A DNA stretch of 58,263 bases, taken from Streptomyces sp. JHA26. Lineage in GTDB: Bacteria; Actinomycetota; Actinomycetes; Streptomycetales; Streptomycetaceae. Below the pieces are notes generated by a model, which did not search any database, was not told where the DNA came from, and worked only from the letters and a program-made list of their open reading frames with translations. The translations under genes were made by a program, and so were the position numbers. The stretch's first letter is position 1, and each line of letters begins with the position of its first letter. The stretch covers positions 1 to 58,263 of the forward strand of contig NZ_BDJC01000046.1 of the NCBI RefSeq assembly GCF_002005565.1, in the 5' to 3' direction. Shown here piece after piece: positions 33,200 to 43,497 of the stretch.

Positions 33200-34756
33200 T
33201 CAGCTGGGCCGGGCCATGGCTTTGACGAAGGCGCGCTCGACGTCGGCCGCGGACAGGACGCCGTAGATCTCGCCGGTCTCCTCGACCACCAGGTACTCCG
33301 TGGCCGGGGCCGCTCGCAGCGCGTCGAGGAGTTCCTCGCCCGACAGCTCGGCCGAGACGCGCATGCCGTCGGTGAGGTCCTGCGCGAGCCCGCTGACGGG
33401 GACCCAGGGACGGCGGTGCTCGGGTACGCCGACGATGGCGGCCTCGCGGACCAGGGAGACCGGCCTGCCCTCGGTGTCGACGACGACCAGGGCGCGGGCT
33501 CCGGAGGCGTTGGCGCGGCGCAGGGCCTCGGAGAGCGGAGTGTCGGGAGGGACGGGGACCGCGCGCCGGGTGAGGGCGCGGGCGCGCAGCTCGGGCAGGT
33601 GCTCGCGCAGGCGGGCCATGCGCAGGCTGTTGCCGGCGCCGGTCCAGATGATCGCGGCCAGGATGGCGGCGAGCAGGGCGTCCATCACGGTGTCCATGCC
33701 GACGTTGTCCACGGCCTCGGAGCCGAGCGCCCCGGACCGGGTGAGCCACGGCAGTCCGATCAGGACGGAGACGGCGAGCGCCCGGCCGACCCAGGCGGCG
33801 GCGACCGTGCCGCTCATCGGCTTGCCGGTGATCTTCCAGACGACGGCGCGGAGCATCCGGCCGCCGTCGAGGGGGAGGCCGGGGAGCAGGTTGAAGGCGG
33901 CCACGATGAGGTTGGAGATCATCAGGCCGGCCAGCAGGACGCCGGGGACGGTGCCCGGCTCGACGGGGAGCAGGGCGAGGTAGAAGACGCCGGCGAGGAC
34001 GAGGGAGAGCAGTGGGCCGACGAAGGCCAGCACGAACTCGCGGCCGGGGGTCTCGGCCTCCTTCTCGATCTCGGAGACGCCGCCGAAGAACTGGAGCTGG
34101 ATGCGGCGGACCGGGAGCTCGAAGCGGAGGGCGGCGACGGTGTGGGCCAGTTCGTGGACGAGGACGGAGGCGTAGAAGGCGACCGCGAAGAAGAGGGAGA
34201 CGAGGTAGCGTGCGGCGCCGAGCTCGGGCAGGACCCGGTCGAGCTGGCCGCCGAACACCCAGGTGATCAGGGCGGCCACGAGGAACCAGCTGGGCGCGAC
34301 GTACACGGGCACGCCGAAGGGCCGCCCCATCAGCAGCCCGCCTCCGGGCTCGGGACGGCGCCGGGGCGGCCGCCCCGGGCTGCCGCCGGTGTGGGCCTCG
34401 GCCCGGGCGTGGCCGTGGTGGCCCGGTGCCGGGGGCTGCGGTGCGGGCTCGTGCGGGGTGTCCTTCCCCGTCCCCTCCCCCGCCCCGTCACGCGCGGCGA
34501 CGTCCTCGGCGGGGAGCTGCTCCCGGGGCGCGGCCCCCGAGGGGTCCGCCGGTCCCCCGGTGTCCTTGCTCACCGTCGGTGACTGTCCTGCGGTGTCGTC
34601 CTCGGTGCTCCGGGACTGTTCCGCGGGCTGTTCCCCGGGCGTGTCGGCAGCCGTGGGCTCCGAATGTCCGGGGTCCGGGGGCGGGGATCCCGCGTGGGGA
34701 CCGGCCGACTCGTCGTTGTCGGGCCGCGGGTGCCCGCTCCCGCCGCTCACGTCCAC
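33200..34756 (-). CDS. Site-2-type intramembrane metalloprotease (peptidase M50) with CBS domains
   Basis: A 518-residue protein. Residues 1-140 are disordered, rich in Pro, Glu, Asp and Ser (GEQPAEQSRSTEDDTAG). The membrane protease core begins MGRPFGVPVYVAPSWFLVA (residue 143). The zinc motif HELAH is at residues 201-205, and the second ligand motif NLLPGLPLDGGR lies further on. About six membrane helices are predicted. The C-terminal about 130 residues hold paired CBS domains (PLSEALRRANASGARALVVVD; LLDALRAAPATEYLVVEETG). I chose the GTG at 34756 (GAGGGG upstream); the N-terminal extension makes the true start uncertain. The substrate may be an anti-sigma factor by family analogy. Confidence 0.88.
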   Translation of the reverse strand: MDVSGGSGHPRPDNDESAGPHAGSPPPDPGHSEPTAADTPGEQPAEQSRSTEDDTAGQSPTVSKDTGGPADPSGAAPREQLPAEDVAARDGAGEGTGKDTPHEPAPQPPAPGHHGHARAEAHTGGSPGRPPRRRPEPGGGLLMGRPFGVPVYVAPSWFLVAALITWVFGGQLDRVLPELGAARYLVSLFFAVAFYASVLVHELAHTVAALRFELPVRRIQLQFFGGVSEIEKEAETPGREFVLAFVGPLLSLVLAGVFYLALLPVEPGTVPGVLLAGLMISNLIVAAFNLLPGLPLDGGRMLRAVVWKITGKPMSGTVAAAWVGRALAVSVLIGLPWLTRSGALGSEAVDNVGMDTVMDALLAAILAAIIWTGAGNSLRMARLREHLPELRARALTRRAVPVPPDTPLSEALRRANASGARALVVVDTEGRPVSLVREAAIVGVPEHRRPWVPVSGLAQDLTDGMRVSAELSGEELLDALRAAPATEYLVVEETGEIYGVLSAADVERAFVKAMARPS

Positions 34757-34929
34757 GGTGTCCCCTCGTTCGAAGCGTTTCCCGCGTCTGTCGTGCGGGA
34801 GGGTCTGGTGTCGATGGTATGCGTCCGTCGCGGCCCGTTCCGCCCCGGCACCCGGTGCTTCCCCGTCCGCCGCACGGGTACCGGCCGCGGCTGGGTCACT
34901 GTCGGTGGCGGGCCGTAAGGTCTGTGGGT

Positions 34930-35925
<996 letters not shown>

Positions 35926-35939
35926 CGAAGGAGACTTAC

Positions 35940-36611
35940 GTGGCCATCCGTGTCCTATTGGTCGACGACCAGCCGCTGCTGCGCACGGGCTTCCGGATGA
36001 TCCTGGAGGCGGAGCAGGATCTCGCGGTCGTCGGCGAGGCCGGAGACGGCCTCCAGGCTCTCGACCAGGTGCGGGCTCTGCAGCCCGATGTGGTGCTGAT
36101 GGACATCCGCATGCCGCGGATGGACGGCGTGGAGGCGACCCGGCAGATCACCGGCCCGGAGCGGGACGGTCCGGCCAAGGTGCTGGTGCTGACCACCTTC
36201 GACCTCGACGAGTACGTGGTGGAGGCGCTGAAGGCGGGTGCCAGCGGGTTCCTGCTGAAGGACGCCCCGGCCAACGAACTGGTGCAGGCGATCCGCGTGG
36301 TGGCGAACGGCGAGGCGATGCTCGCGCCGAGCATCACCAGGCGGCTGCTCGACAAGTACGCCACCCACCTGCCCTCCGGTGACGAGCCGGCGCCGGACAC
36401 GCTGCACACGCTGACCGACCGCGAGGTGGAGGTCCTGAAGCTGGTGGCGCGTGGTCTGTCCAACGCGGAGATCGCCGCCGACCTGTTCGTCAGCGAGACC
36501 ACCGTCAAGACCCACGTCGGGCACGTGCTGACCAAGCTCGGGCTGCGCGACCGGGTGCAGGCCGCGGTGTACGCGTACGAGAGCGGGCTGGTGCGCCCCG
36601 GCGCGCAGTAG
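35940..36611 (+). CDS. NarL/LuxR-family response regulator
   Basis: A 223-residue regulator with an N-terminal receiver domain (IRVLLVDDQPLLRTGFRMIL) and phospho-acceptor Asp55 in LMDIRMPRMDGVEA. The conserved Thr and Lys lie in VLTTFDLDEY and FLLKDAPANEL. A C-terminal LuxR helix-turn-helix follows (LTDREVEVLKLVARGLSNAEI, residues about 155-175). The GTG at 35940 follows AAGGAG with 7-nt spacing. No histidine kinase is adjacent, so it is an orphan in this window. It is probably co-transcribed with the RecB-like nuclease. Confidence 0.95.
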   Translation: MAIRVLLVDDQPLLRTGFRMILEAEQDLAVVGEAGDGLQALDQVRALQPDVVLMDIRMPRMDGVEATRQITGPERDGPAKVLVLTTFDLDEYVVEALKAGASGFLLKDAPANELVQAIRVVANGEAMLAPSITRRLLDKYATHLPSGDEPAPDTLHTLTDREVEVLKLVARGLSNAEIAADLFVSETTVKTHVGHVLTKLGLRDRVQAAVYAYESGLVRPGAQ

Positions 36612-36640
36612 ACCTCGGTTCGCCCGCCGGCGCGAACCCC

Positions 36641-36675
36641 GAAGGGCGCCCTCTTCCGGGAAGAGGGCGCCCTTC
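36641..36675. terminator. Bidirectional hairpin between the response regulator and peptide-binding protein genes
   Basis: Perfect 15-nt arms GAAGGGCGCCCTCTT and AAGAGGGCGCCCTTC around CCGGG. It sits between the convergent genes, 29 nt from each stop codon, and so can end both transcripts. Confidence 0.88.
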
Positions 36676-36704
36676 GTGTGTACGGCGGCCGGTCGCCGGG
36701 TGCG

Positions 36705-38309
36705 TCAGTCGCTCACACCGCGGGCCAGCTCCCACAGCTGCAGCGAGGAGGCGGAGTTGATGGCGTAGGCGGTGCCGGTGACGTCGTCGCGGGCGGCGAC
36801 GTACTGCTTGCCCTGCCACAGGGGGATCAGCGGGACGTCGTCGGCGATGGCGTCCTGGATCCGGGTCAGGCTGTCGACGGCGGACAGGCGGTCGGCCTCA
36901 CGCCGGGACTGCGGGATCAGGTGGTTGATGACCTCGGAGTTCGCGTACGGCGAGTTGAGGGCGTTGTCCTTGTCGAGGAACGGCGCCAGGAAGTTGTCGG
37001 CGTCCGGGAAGTCCGGGAACCAACCCATGCCGAAGACGTCGTACTCGCCCTTCAGTTCGGCCGGGTTGAAGACCTTCCAGGGGATGCCCTTGATCTCGAC
37101 GTCGAACAGCCCGCTGTCGTTCAGCTGCTTCTGCAGCTGTTCGAACTCCTGCTTGGTCGCGGCACCGTAGTGGTCGGTGGTGTAGTGCATCGTCAGCTTC
37201 ACCGGCGTGGCGATGTCCGCGGCCTCCAGCAGCGCCTTGGCCTTGCTCACGCTCGGGTCGCCGTACTTGTTGAAGAACGAGTTGGAGTGGCCGGTGATGC
37301 TGGCCGGAACCATCGAGTACAGCGGCTCGGCCTGGGAGCCGTAGACCGCGGAGACGAGCTCGCTGCGGTTGACGAGCTGGGCCACCGCCTTGCGGACGGC
37401 CTTGTCCTTCACGGTCGGGGCCTCGGTGTTGAAGCCCAGGTAGCGGATCTCGAGACCGGCCACCTCGATGATGTCGACGTCGCCGCCCGTCTCGTTGGTG
37501 AGCTTGCGGACCTGGTCCGGCGTCATCGCGCGGGTCATCAGGTCGATGTCGCCCTTCTCCAGCGCGGCGCCCATGGTCTCGGCGTCGGCGAAGGACACTA
37601 TCTCGGCCTTGTCGTTGTTCACCTTGAGACTCCCCTTGTAACGGGGGTTCTTGGTGAACACGGCCTTGGCCAGTTCGCCGTCCTTGACCTCGGGCTTCAT
37701 GGTGTACGGGCCGGAGCCGTCCACCTCGAAGCCGTCGCGCAGGCTGCCCTTCTCGTAGACGTCCGGGTTGACGATGCCGGCGACCGGGGTGGACAGCTTG
37801 AACGGGAAGGTGGCGTCGGCGGTGTTGAGGTGGAAGATGACCTCGCGGTCGCCCTGGGTCTCCACGGTGTCGATGGTGGACAGCAGCGAGAACACGCCGG
37901 TGTCGGCCTTGAGGGAGAGTGCGCGTTCGATCGAGTACTTCACGTCGGCCGCGGTGACCGGGTCGCCGTTGGCGAACGTGAGGCCGTCACGCAGGGTGCA
38001 GGCGTAGCGCTCGTTGCCGGTGTCGGTGAATCCGCACTTCTCCGCCGCCTCGGGGACGGGCTCGCCGTCGCCGCGCGGCTGGACCATCAGGGTCTGCACG
38101 GTCTGGCGCAGGATGTTCCAGGCGCCGACGTCGTAGGCGTAGGCCGGGTCGAGGGGCGCGGGAGCCTCCTTCGAGGCGGTGAACCGGTCCGTGGTGCCGA
38201 CGACGACCGCGTCCCCGCCGCCGCTGCCGCCGTCGGACCCGCCGCAGGCGACGAGTACCGGGGCGAGCAGGCCGACGACGGCCGGCAGCACCAAAGTCTT
38301 GCGGTTCAT
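36705..38309 (-). CDS. Peptide/dipeptide ABC transporter substrate-binding lipoprotein (SBP family 5)
   Basis: A 534-residue extracellular lipoprotein. The signal peptide MNRKTLVLPAVVGLLAPVLVAC has lipobox LVAC with lipidated Cys22, followed by a Gly/Ser-rich linker. The mature part has the family-5 pattern: TDRFTASKEAPAPLDPAYAYD, YACTLRDGLTFANGDPVTAAD, DVKYSIERAL and a C-terminal FPDFPDADNF. I chose the ATG at 38309 because the signal peptide starts there. No permease or ATPase genes are adjacent, so it is an orphan binding protein. It may supply a transporter encoded elsewhere or have a signalling role. Confidence 0.92.
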   Translation of the reverse strand: MNRKTLVLPAVVGLLAPVLVACGGSDGGSGGGDAVVVGTTDRFTASKEAPAPLDPAYAYDVGAWNILRQTVQTLMVQPRGDGEPVPEAAEKCGFTDTGNERYACTLRDGLTFANGDPVTAADVKYSIERALSLKADTGVFSLLSTIDTVETQGDREVIFHLNTADATFPFKLSTPVAGIVNPDVYEKGSLRDGFEVDGSGPYTMKPEVKDGELAKAVFTKNPRYKGSLKVNNDKAEIVSFADAETMGAALEKGDIDLMTRAMTPDQVRKLTNETGGDVDIIEVAGLEIRYLGFNTEAPTVKDKAVRKAVAQLVNRSELVSAVYGSQAEPLYSMVPASITGHSNSFFNKYGDPSVSKAKALLEAADIATPVKLTMHYTTDHYGAATKQEFEQLQKQLNDSGLFDVEIKGIPWKVFNPAELKGEYDVFGMGWFPDFPDADNFLAPFLDKDNALNSPYANSEVINHLIPQSRREADRLSAVDSLTRIQDAIADDVPLIPLWQGKQYVAARDDVTGTAYAINSASSLQLWELARGVSD

Positions 38310-38755
38310 GCTCGAGTTTCTCCAGAGCTGTCGGGTCCGTGCATGCGGCATACAGGGGTGTCGCAGGCCGATCACGGGGGTAGTGGCTGAGGTTCTCGCG
38401 ACGAGATTAGTCCGCGCTCGCACGGGGGTTGGCAGCCCCCGGAGCCGAGCGCTCATCACGGAGCGAAACCGGGCGTGGACACACCGAAAACCCGACAGTG
38501 GAAGGATTAGTGCAGCGCTTCACCAATCAGGACACATGGGCGCGTCGACAACGTTCTCCCGGCGGGGGTCTGCACAGCCGCACCCGCCTGTCGACCCCTG
38601 TCGGGGTGGCGAACGTCACATGGCGGGTGGTTTCGGCGGCTGCCGGATCCGGCCGACGTGGCGGTCGCTCCTCGCCCGGTGCGCGGCTCCCGGACCCGGT
38701 CGCAGGACCGTTCGCGCACCGTCCCGGGCGATGTCTGCACATGCTGCGCGGGCGT
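38310..38755. other. Intergenic region upstream of the peptide-binding protein gene
   Basis: About 446 nt with no credible gene. The part next to 38310 should carry the binding-protein promoter. A small stem GGGGGTTGGCAGCCCCC (about 38424-38440) and a CGACCCCTGTCGGGGT stem (about 38594-38609) are visible; the second may end the HAD phosphatase transcript. No regulator box was recognised. Confidence 0.45.
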
Positions 38756-39457
38756 TCAGCCCACGTACGCGATCAGGCCGCGCAGGAAGGTCAGGTCGAC
38801 CTCTTCCAGCGAGCGCACCACGGTGCGCCGGGCGGCCGGGGTGATGGGGGCGACCGAGGGGACGGCCACCACGTGGCAGCCGGCGGCCTCCGCGGCGGCG
38901 ACTCCGGTCGCGGTGTCCTCGACGACGGCGCACCGGGCCGGGTCCACGCCGAGTCCGGCGGCGGCGGCCAGGTAGGGGTCGGGGTGGGGCTTGGTGCGCG
39001 GGACCTCGTCGCCGGCGATGGTGAGCGCGAAGTGGTGGCGGCCGAGCGAGGCCAGGACACGGTCGATGATGCGCCGGTGCGAGGCGGAGACCAGGGCGGT
39101 CGGGACCTCGTGCTCGGACAGCTCCGCGAGCAGCCGGGCCGCGCCCGGCATGAGGGGCAGGGCGCGCCCGATGCGCTCCTCGAAGCCGTCGTTGAGCAGC
39201 ACGCTGAGTTCGGCGAGCGAGATGTCGGCACCGGTGGCCTCGATGAGGAAGCCCGCGCTGCGGGTCATGGGACCGCCGACCACCACATGGCGCCAGGAGT
39301 CGTCGAGGGGGTGGCCGAGGGAGGCGAAGACCTCCTTCTCGACGTCCCACCAGAAGCCCTCGGTGTCCACGAGGGTGCCGTCCATGTCCAGCAGCACGGC
39401 TTGCAGGGCGGAGCCTTCGGCCGTACGGGTTCCGAGCGCGGGGACCGTACTGGTCAT
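38756..39457 (-). CDS. HAD-superfamily phosphatase (beta-phosphoglucomutase-like subfamily)
   Basis: A 233-residue hydrolase. The catalytic motif I DMDGTLVDTEGFW holds the nucleophile Asp and the acid/base Asp. Motif II is ALVSASHRRII, motif III is PRTKPHPDPYLAA (Lys), and motif IV is CAVVEDTATGVAAAEAAG. A helical cap domain sits between motifs I and II. The substrate is unknown; sugar phosphates are common in this subfamily. It is transcribed after metH but separated from it by a perfect hairpin. The ATG is at 39457. Confidence 0.92.
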   Translation of the reverse strand: MTSTVPALGTRTAEGSALQAVLLDMDGTLVDTEGFWWDVEKEVFASLGHPLDDSWRHVVVGGPMTRSAGFLIEATGADISLAELSVLLNDGFEERIGRALPLMPGAARLLAELSEHEVPTALVSASHRRIIDRVLASLGRHHFALTIAGDEVPRTKPHPDPYLAAAAGLGVDPARCAVVEDTATGVAAAEAAGCHVVAVPSVAPITPAARRTVVRSLEEVDLTFLRGLIAYVG

Positions 39458-39481
39458 CCACGTACCTCCTTGAGGGACGAT

Positions 39482-39512
39482 CAGGCCGGTTCCCTCGAAG
39501 GGAACCGGCCTG
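39482..39512 (-). terminator. Hairpin downstream of metH
   Basis: Perfect 14-nt arms CAGGCCGGTTCCCT and AGGGAACCGGCCTG around a 3-nt loop, 85 nt past the metH stop and 24 nt before the HAD start. Probable terminator of metH. Confidence 0.85.
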
Positions 39513-39596
39513 CGGTGGACCGACCAGTGTACGTCGCACGGGATCAGAACGCCTGGTGTGGCGCTCGAAGCGGTCCGGACGGGGTCCGCACCGGCC

Positions 39597-42500
39597 TCAG
39601 CGGGCGTTGAAGTACTTGGCCTCCGGGTGGTGGATCACGATGGCGTCGGTGGACTGCTCGGGGTGGAGCTGGAACTCCTCCGAGAGGTGGACGCCGATGC
39701 GCTCCGGCCGGAGCAGGTCGGCGATCTTCGCCCGGTCCTCCAGGTCGGGGCAGGCACCGTAGCCCAGGGAGAAGCGGGCGCCCCGGTACTTCAGGGCGAA
39801 CATGTCCTCCATCTGGGCCGGGTCCTCGCCGGCGAAGCCGAGTTCGGAGCGCACGCGGGCGTGCCAGTACTCGGCGAGGGCCTCGGCGAGCTGGACGGAC
39901 AGGCCGTGCAGTTCCAGGTAGTCGCGGTAGGCGTTGGCCTGGAACATCCGGGCCGTCTCCTCGCCGATCCGGGAGCCGACGGTGACGACCTGGAAGCCGA
40001 CGACGTCCCTCTCGCCGGACTCCTCCGGGCGGAAGAAGTCGGCCAGGCACAGCCGCCGGCCGCGCCGCTGGCGGGGGAAGGTGAAGCGGGTGCGCTCGTT
40101 GCCGGCCTCGTCCAGGACGATCAGGTCGTCGTCCTTGGAGACGCAGGGGAAGTAGCCGTGGACCACGGCCGCCTCCAGCAGGTTCTCCGTCTGGAGGCGG
40201 TCCAGCAGACCGCGCAGCCGGGGCCGGCCCTCGGTCTCGACGAGCTCCTCGTACGAGGGTCCCTCGCCGGTGCGGGCCTGCTTCAGGCCCCACTGGCCCT
40301 TGAAGAGGGCGCCCTCGTCGAGCCAGGAGGCGTACTCCTTGAGCTGGATGCCCTTGACGACGCGGGTGCCCCAGAACGGCGGGGTGGGCACGGGGTTGTC
40401 GGTGGCGACGTCGGAGCGGACGTGGCCCTCCTCGGGCCGCTCCTCGATCTCGACGGTGGCGGCCCGCACGCGGCGCTGCTTCAGCTCGGGGAGCTTGGCG
40501 CCGGGCACGCCGCGCTTGATGCCGATCAGGGCGTCCATGAGCCGGAGACCCTCGAAGGCGTCGCGGGCGTAGCGGACCTCGCCGTCGTAGATCTCGTGGA
40601 GGTCCTGTTCGACGTAGGCGCGGGTGAGGGCGGCGCCGCCGAGGATGACGGGGTAGTCGGCGGCCAGGCCGCGCTGGTTGAGCTCCTCCAGGTTCTCCTT
40701 CATGATCACCGTGGACTTGACCAGGAGTCCGGACATGCCGATGACGTCGGCCCGGTGCTCCTCGGCCGCCTCCAGGATCGCGGAGACCGGCTGCTTGATG
40801 CCGAGGTTGACGACCGTGTAGCCGTTGTTGGACAGGATGATGTCGACCAGGTTCTTGCCGATGTCGTGGACGTCGCCGCGCACGGTGGCCAGCACGATGG
40901 TGCCCTTGCCCTCGTCGTCGGTCTTCTCCATGTGCGGCTCCAGGTGGGCCACCGCACTCTTCATCACCTCGGCGGACTGGAGCACGAACGGCAGCTGCAT
41001 CTGTCCGGAGCCGAACAGTTCGCCGACGACCTTCATGCCGTCCAGCAGCGTCTCGTTGACGATGTCCAGGGCCGGGCGCTCCTTCAGGGCGTCGTCCAGG
41101 TCCTGCTCCAGGCCGTTCTTCTCGCCGTCGATGATGCGCCGCTTGAGGCGCTCCTCCAGCGGCAGTGCGGCCAGTTCCTCGGCCTTGGAGGCCTTCAGCG
41201 ACTTCGCGGTGGCGCCCTCGAAGAGCTGCATCAGCTTCTGCAGCGGGTCGTAGCCCTCACGGCGGCGGTCGTAGATCAGGTCCAGCGCCGTGGTGACCTG
41301 CTCCTCGTCGAAGCGGGCGATCGGCAGGATCTTGCTCGCGTGCACGATCGCCGAGTCCAGGCCCGCCTTGACGCACTCGTCCAGGAAGACGGAGTTGAGC
41401 AGGATGCGGGCGGCCGGGTTCAGGCCGAAGGAGATGTTGGACAGGCCCAGCGTGGTCTGCACCTGCGGGTGGCGCCTCTTCAGCTCGCGGATGCCCTCGA
41501 TGGTGGCCACACCGTCCTTGCGGGACTCCTCCTGGCCGGTGCAGATGGTGAAGGTCAGGCAGTCCACCAGGATGTCCGACTCGCGGATGCCCCAGTTGCC
41601 GGTCAGGTCCTCGATCAGCCGCTCGGCGATCTCGACCTTCTTCTCGGCGGTGCGGGCCTGGCCCTCCTCGTCGATGGTCAGCGCGATCAGCGCGGCGCCG
41701 TGTTCGCGGGCCAGTTGCGCGACCTTGGCGAAGCGGGACCCGGGTCCGGCGCCGTCCTCGTAGTTGACCGAGTTGATCACCGCGCGGCCGCCGAGCTTCT
41801 CCAGCCCGGCCCGCAGGACCTCGACCTCGGTGGAGTCCAGCACGATCGGCAGCGTCGAGGCGGTCGCGAACCGCCCGGCCAGCTCCTCCATGTCGGCCAC
41901 CCCGTCCCGGCCGACGTAGTCCACGCACAGGTCCAGCATGTGCGCGCCCTCGCGGATCTGGTCGCGGGCCATCTCCACGCAGTCGTCCCAGCGGCCGGCC
42001 AGCATCGCCTCGCGGAACTTCTTCGAGCCGTTGGCGTTGGTGCGCTCACCGATCGCCAGGTAGGAGGTGTCCTGCCGGAACGGCACCGTCTGGTAGAGGG
42101 AGGCCGCACCCGGCTCGGGACGCGGGTCGCGCTCGGCGGGGGTGAGACCGCGCACCCGCTCCACGACCTGCCGCAGGTGCTCGGGGGTGGTGCCGCAGCA
42201 GCCGCCCACCAGGGACAGCCCGTACTCGCGGACGAACGTCTCCTGCGCGTCGGCCAGCTCGGGCGCGCTCAGCGGGTAGTGCGCGCCGTCCTTGCCCAGG
42301 ACCGGCAGACCGGCGTTGGGCATGCAGGACAGCGGGATGCGGGAGTGCCGGGCCAGGTAGCGCAGGTGCTCGCTCATCTCGGCCGGGCCGGTGGCGCAGT
42401 TCAGGCCGATCATGTCGATGCCCAGCGGTTCCAGCGCGGTGAGCGCGGCGCCGATCTCCGAGCCGAGGAGCATGGTGCCGGTGGTCTCGACGGTCACCGA

Positions 42501-43109
42501 CACGATCACGGGCAGGTCGAGGCCGAGGGCGTCCAGGGCGCGCCGGGCGCCGAGCACGGAGGCCTTGGTCTGCAGCAGGTCCTGGGTGGTCTCCACCAGC
42601 AGGGCGTCGGCGCCGCCGGCGACCAGGCCCTCGGCGTTGCGCTGGTAGGCGTCGCGCAGGGTGGTGTACGGGGCGTGACCGAGGGTGGGGAGCTTGGTGC
42701 CGGGTCCCATGGAGCCCAGCACCCAGCGCTGCCGGCCGTCGCGGGCGGCGAACTCGTCGGCGACCTCGCGGGCGACCCGGGCGCCGGCCTCGGACAGTTC
42801 GTGGACGCGCTCGGGGATGTCGTACTCGCCGAGGGCGGAGTGGTTGGCGCCGAAGGTGTTGGTCTCCACGCAGTCGACGCCGGCGGCGAAGTACTCCTCG
42901 TGCACTGAGCGCACGATGTCGGGCCGGGTCAGGTTCAGGACCTCGTTGCACCCTTCCAGCTGCTGGAAGTCGTCGAGCGAGGGGTTCTGCGCCTGGAGCA
43001 TGGTGCCCATCGCCCCGTCGGCGACCACCACACGGGTGGCGAGCGCCTCGCGGAGGGCGGACACGCGGGTCCGGGTGTCGGCGGACGGGGTGGACGGCGA
43101 CGAGGCCAT
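39597..43109 (-). CDS. metH: Cobalamin-dependent methionine synthase MetH
   Basis: A 1170-residue full-length enzyme that transfers the methyl group from methyltetrahydrofolate to homocysteine. The homocysteine domain is residues about 20-325, with zinc ligands Cys238 (LNCATGP) and Cys304-Cys305 (GGCCGTTPEH). The pterin domain starts near GERTNANGSKKFREAM (about 354). The B12 cap and binding module carries DVHDIGKNLV, with the cobalt-ligand His748. The C-terminal SAM-binding activation domain ends YGACPDLEDRAKIADLLRPERIG and HPEAKYFNAR. No domain is missing. The ATG at 43109 follows GGAG. Divergent from gylR. No clear cobalamin or SAM riboswitch was identified in the leader. Confidence 0.97.
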   Translation of the reverse strand: MASSPSTPSADTRTRVSALREALATRVVVADGAMGTMLQAQNPSLDDFQQLEGCNEVLNLTRPDIVRSVHEEYFAAGVDCVETNTFGANHSALGEYDIPERVHELSEAGARVAREVADEFAARDGRQRWVLGSMGPGTKLPTLGHAPYTTLRDAYQRNAEGLVAGGADALLVETTQDLLQTKASVLGARRALDALGLDLPVIVSVTVETTGTMLLGSEIGAALTALEPLGIDMIGLNCATGPAEMSEHLRYLARHSRIPLSCMPNAGLPVLGKDGAHYPLSAPELADAQETFVREYGLSLVGGCCGTTPEHLRQVVERVRGLTPAERDPRPEPGAASLYQTVPFRQDTSYLAIGERTNANGSKKFREAMLAGRWDDCVEMARDQIREGAHMLDLCVDYVGRDGVADMEELAGRFATASTLPIVLDSTEVEVLRAGLEKLGGRAVINSVNYEDGAGPGSRFAKVAQLAREHGAALIALTIDEEGQARTAEKKVEIAERLIEDLTGNWGIRESDILVDCLTFTICTGQEESRKDGVATIEGIRELKRRHPQVQTTLGLSNISFGLNPAARILLNSVFLDECVKAGLDSAIVHASKILPIARFDEEQVTTALDLIYDRRREGYDPLQKLMQLFEGATAKSLKASKAEELAALPLEERLKRRIIDGEKNGLEQDLDDALKERPALDIVNETLLDGMKVVGELFGSGQMQLPFVLQSAEVMKSAVAHLEPHMEKTDDEGKGTIVLATVRGDVHDIGKNLVDIILSNNGYTVVNLGIKQPVSAILEAAEEHRADVIGMSGLLVKSTVIMKENLEELNQRGLAADYPVILGGAALTRAYVEQDLHEIYDGEVRYARDAFEGLRLMDALIGIKRGVPGAKLPELKQRRVRAATVEIEERPEEGHVRSDVATDNPVPTPPFWGTRVVKGIQLKEYASWLDEGALFKGQWGLKQARTGEGPSYEELVETEGRPRLRGLLDRLQTENLLEAAVVHGYFPCVSKDDDLIVLDEAGNERTRFTFPRQRRGRRLCLADFFRPEESGERDVVGFQVVTVGSRIGEETARMFQANAYRDYLELHGLSVQLAEALAEYWHARVRSELGFAGEDPAQMEDMFALKYRGARFSLGYGACPDLEDRAKIADLLRPERIGVHLSEEFQLHPEQSTDAIVIHHPEAKYFNAR

Positions 43110-43497
43110 GAAGGGGCTCCCTAGGATGCGACGGCTGTCGGCTTTGCGCTTCCCGGTGCCGCCCGTCGGGGACGTTCCGGGAGAGAACGCACGCCGTCAG
43201 GGTAGCCGGGAGTCGGGACCGGTGGCCGGGGCGTCCACGAGGCGGACGAGGACGGAGGGCCGGATGCCCTCCCCCAGGGGTGACGCCGGCGTCCGAAGGG
43301 GTGAACCCCGCGGCCCCGTCCGCCGCCGAGACCGGCGGGGCGGAGGGCGCCCGGGGCCCGGCGGAAGGCGGTCCGGGTGCAACAGTTGCCCCCCGACCAT
43401 TAGCGGGAGGTCGGCATGGACCGGTAGTGTTCGGCATTGCCGAACGACGTCAGCGACGCCGAGGTCGGCAGTCGAAGGGGACGGAGGCAGTACGTCG
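43110..43497. promoter_or_regulatory. Divergent metH-gylR regulatory region
   Basis: About 388 nt shared by the two divergent genes. Features seen: palindrome GACGCCGGCGTC (43282-43293); small stem GGGGTGAACCCC (43299-43310); inverted repeat CCGACC (43393-43398) / GGTCGG (43409-43414); and the GylR-type operator at 43429-43445, listed separately. I searched by eye for cobalamin-box and SAM-type riboswitch consensus on the metH side and found none convincing. Confidence 0.5.
43429..43445 (+). promoter_or_regulatory. Probable GylR operator upstream of gylR
   Basis: A perfect 17-nt inverted repeat, GTTCGGCATTGCCGAAC, 52 nt before the gylR ATG. A near-identical copy (15 of 17 bases) precedes glpF. 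The shared sequence at both gylR and the glycerol operon fits autoregulation and repression by GylR (inference). Confidence 0.8.

Noticed and set aside
39558..42908. 1116-residue plus-strand frame opposite metH
   Set aside because: Shadow of a highly conserved enzyme gene; no recognisable domains.
43110..43260. Cobalamin or SAM-IV riboswitch before metH
   Set aside because: No B12 box or SAM-IV core could be aligned by eye; a covariance-model search would be decisive.
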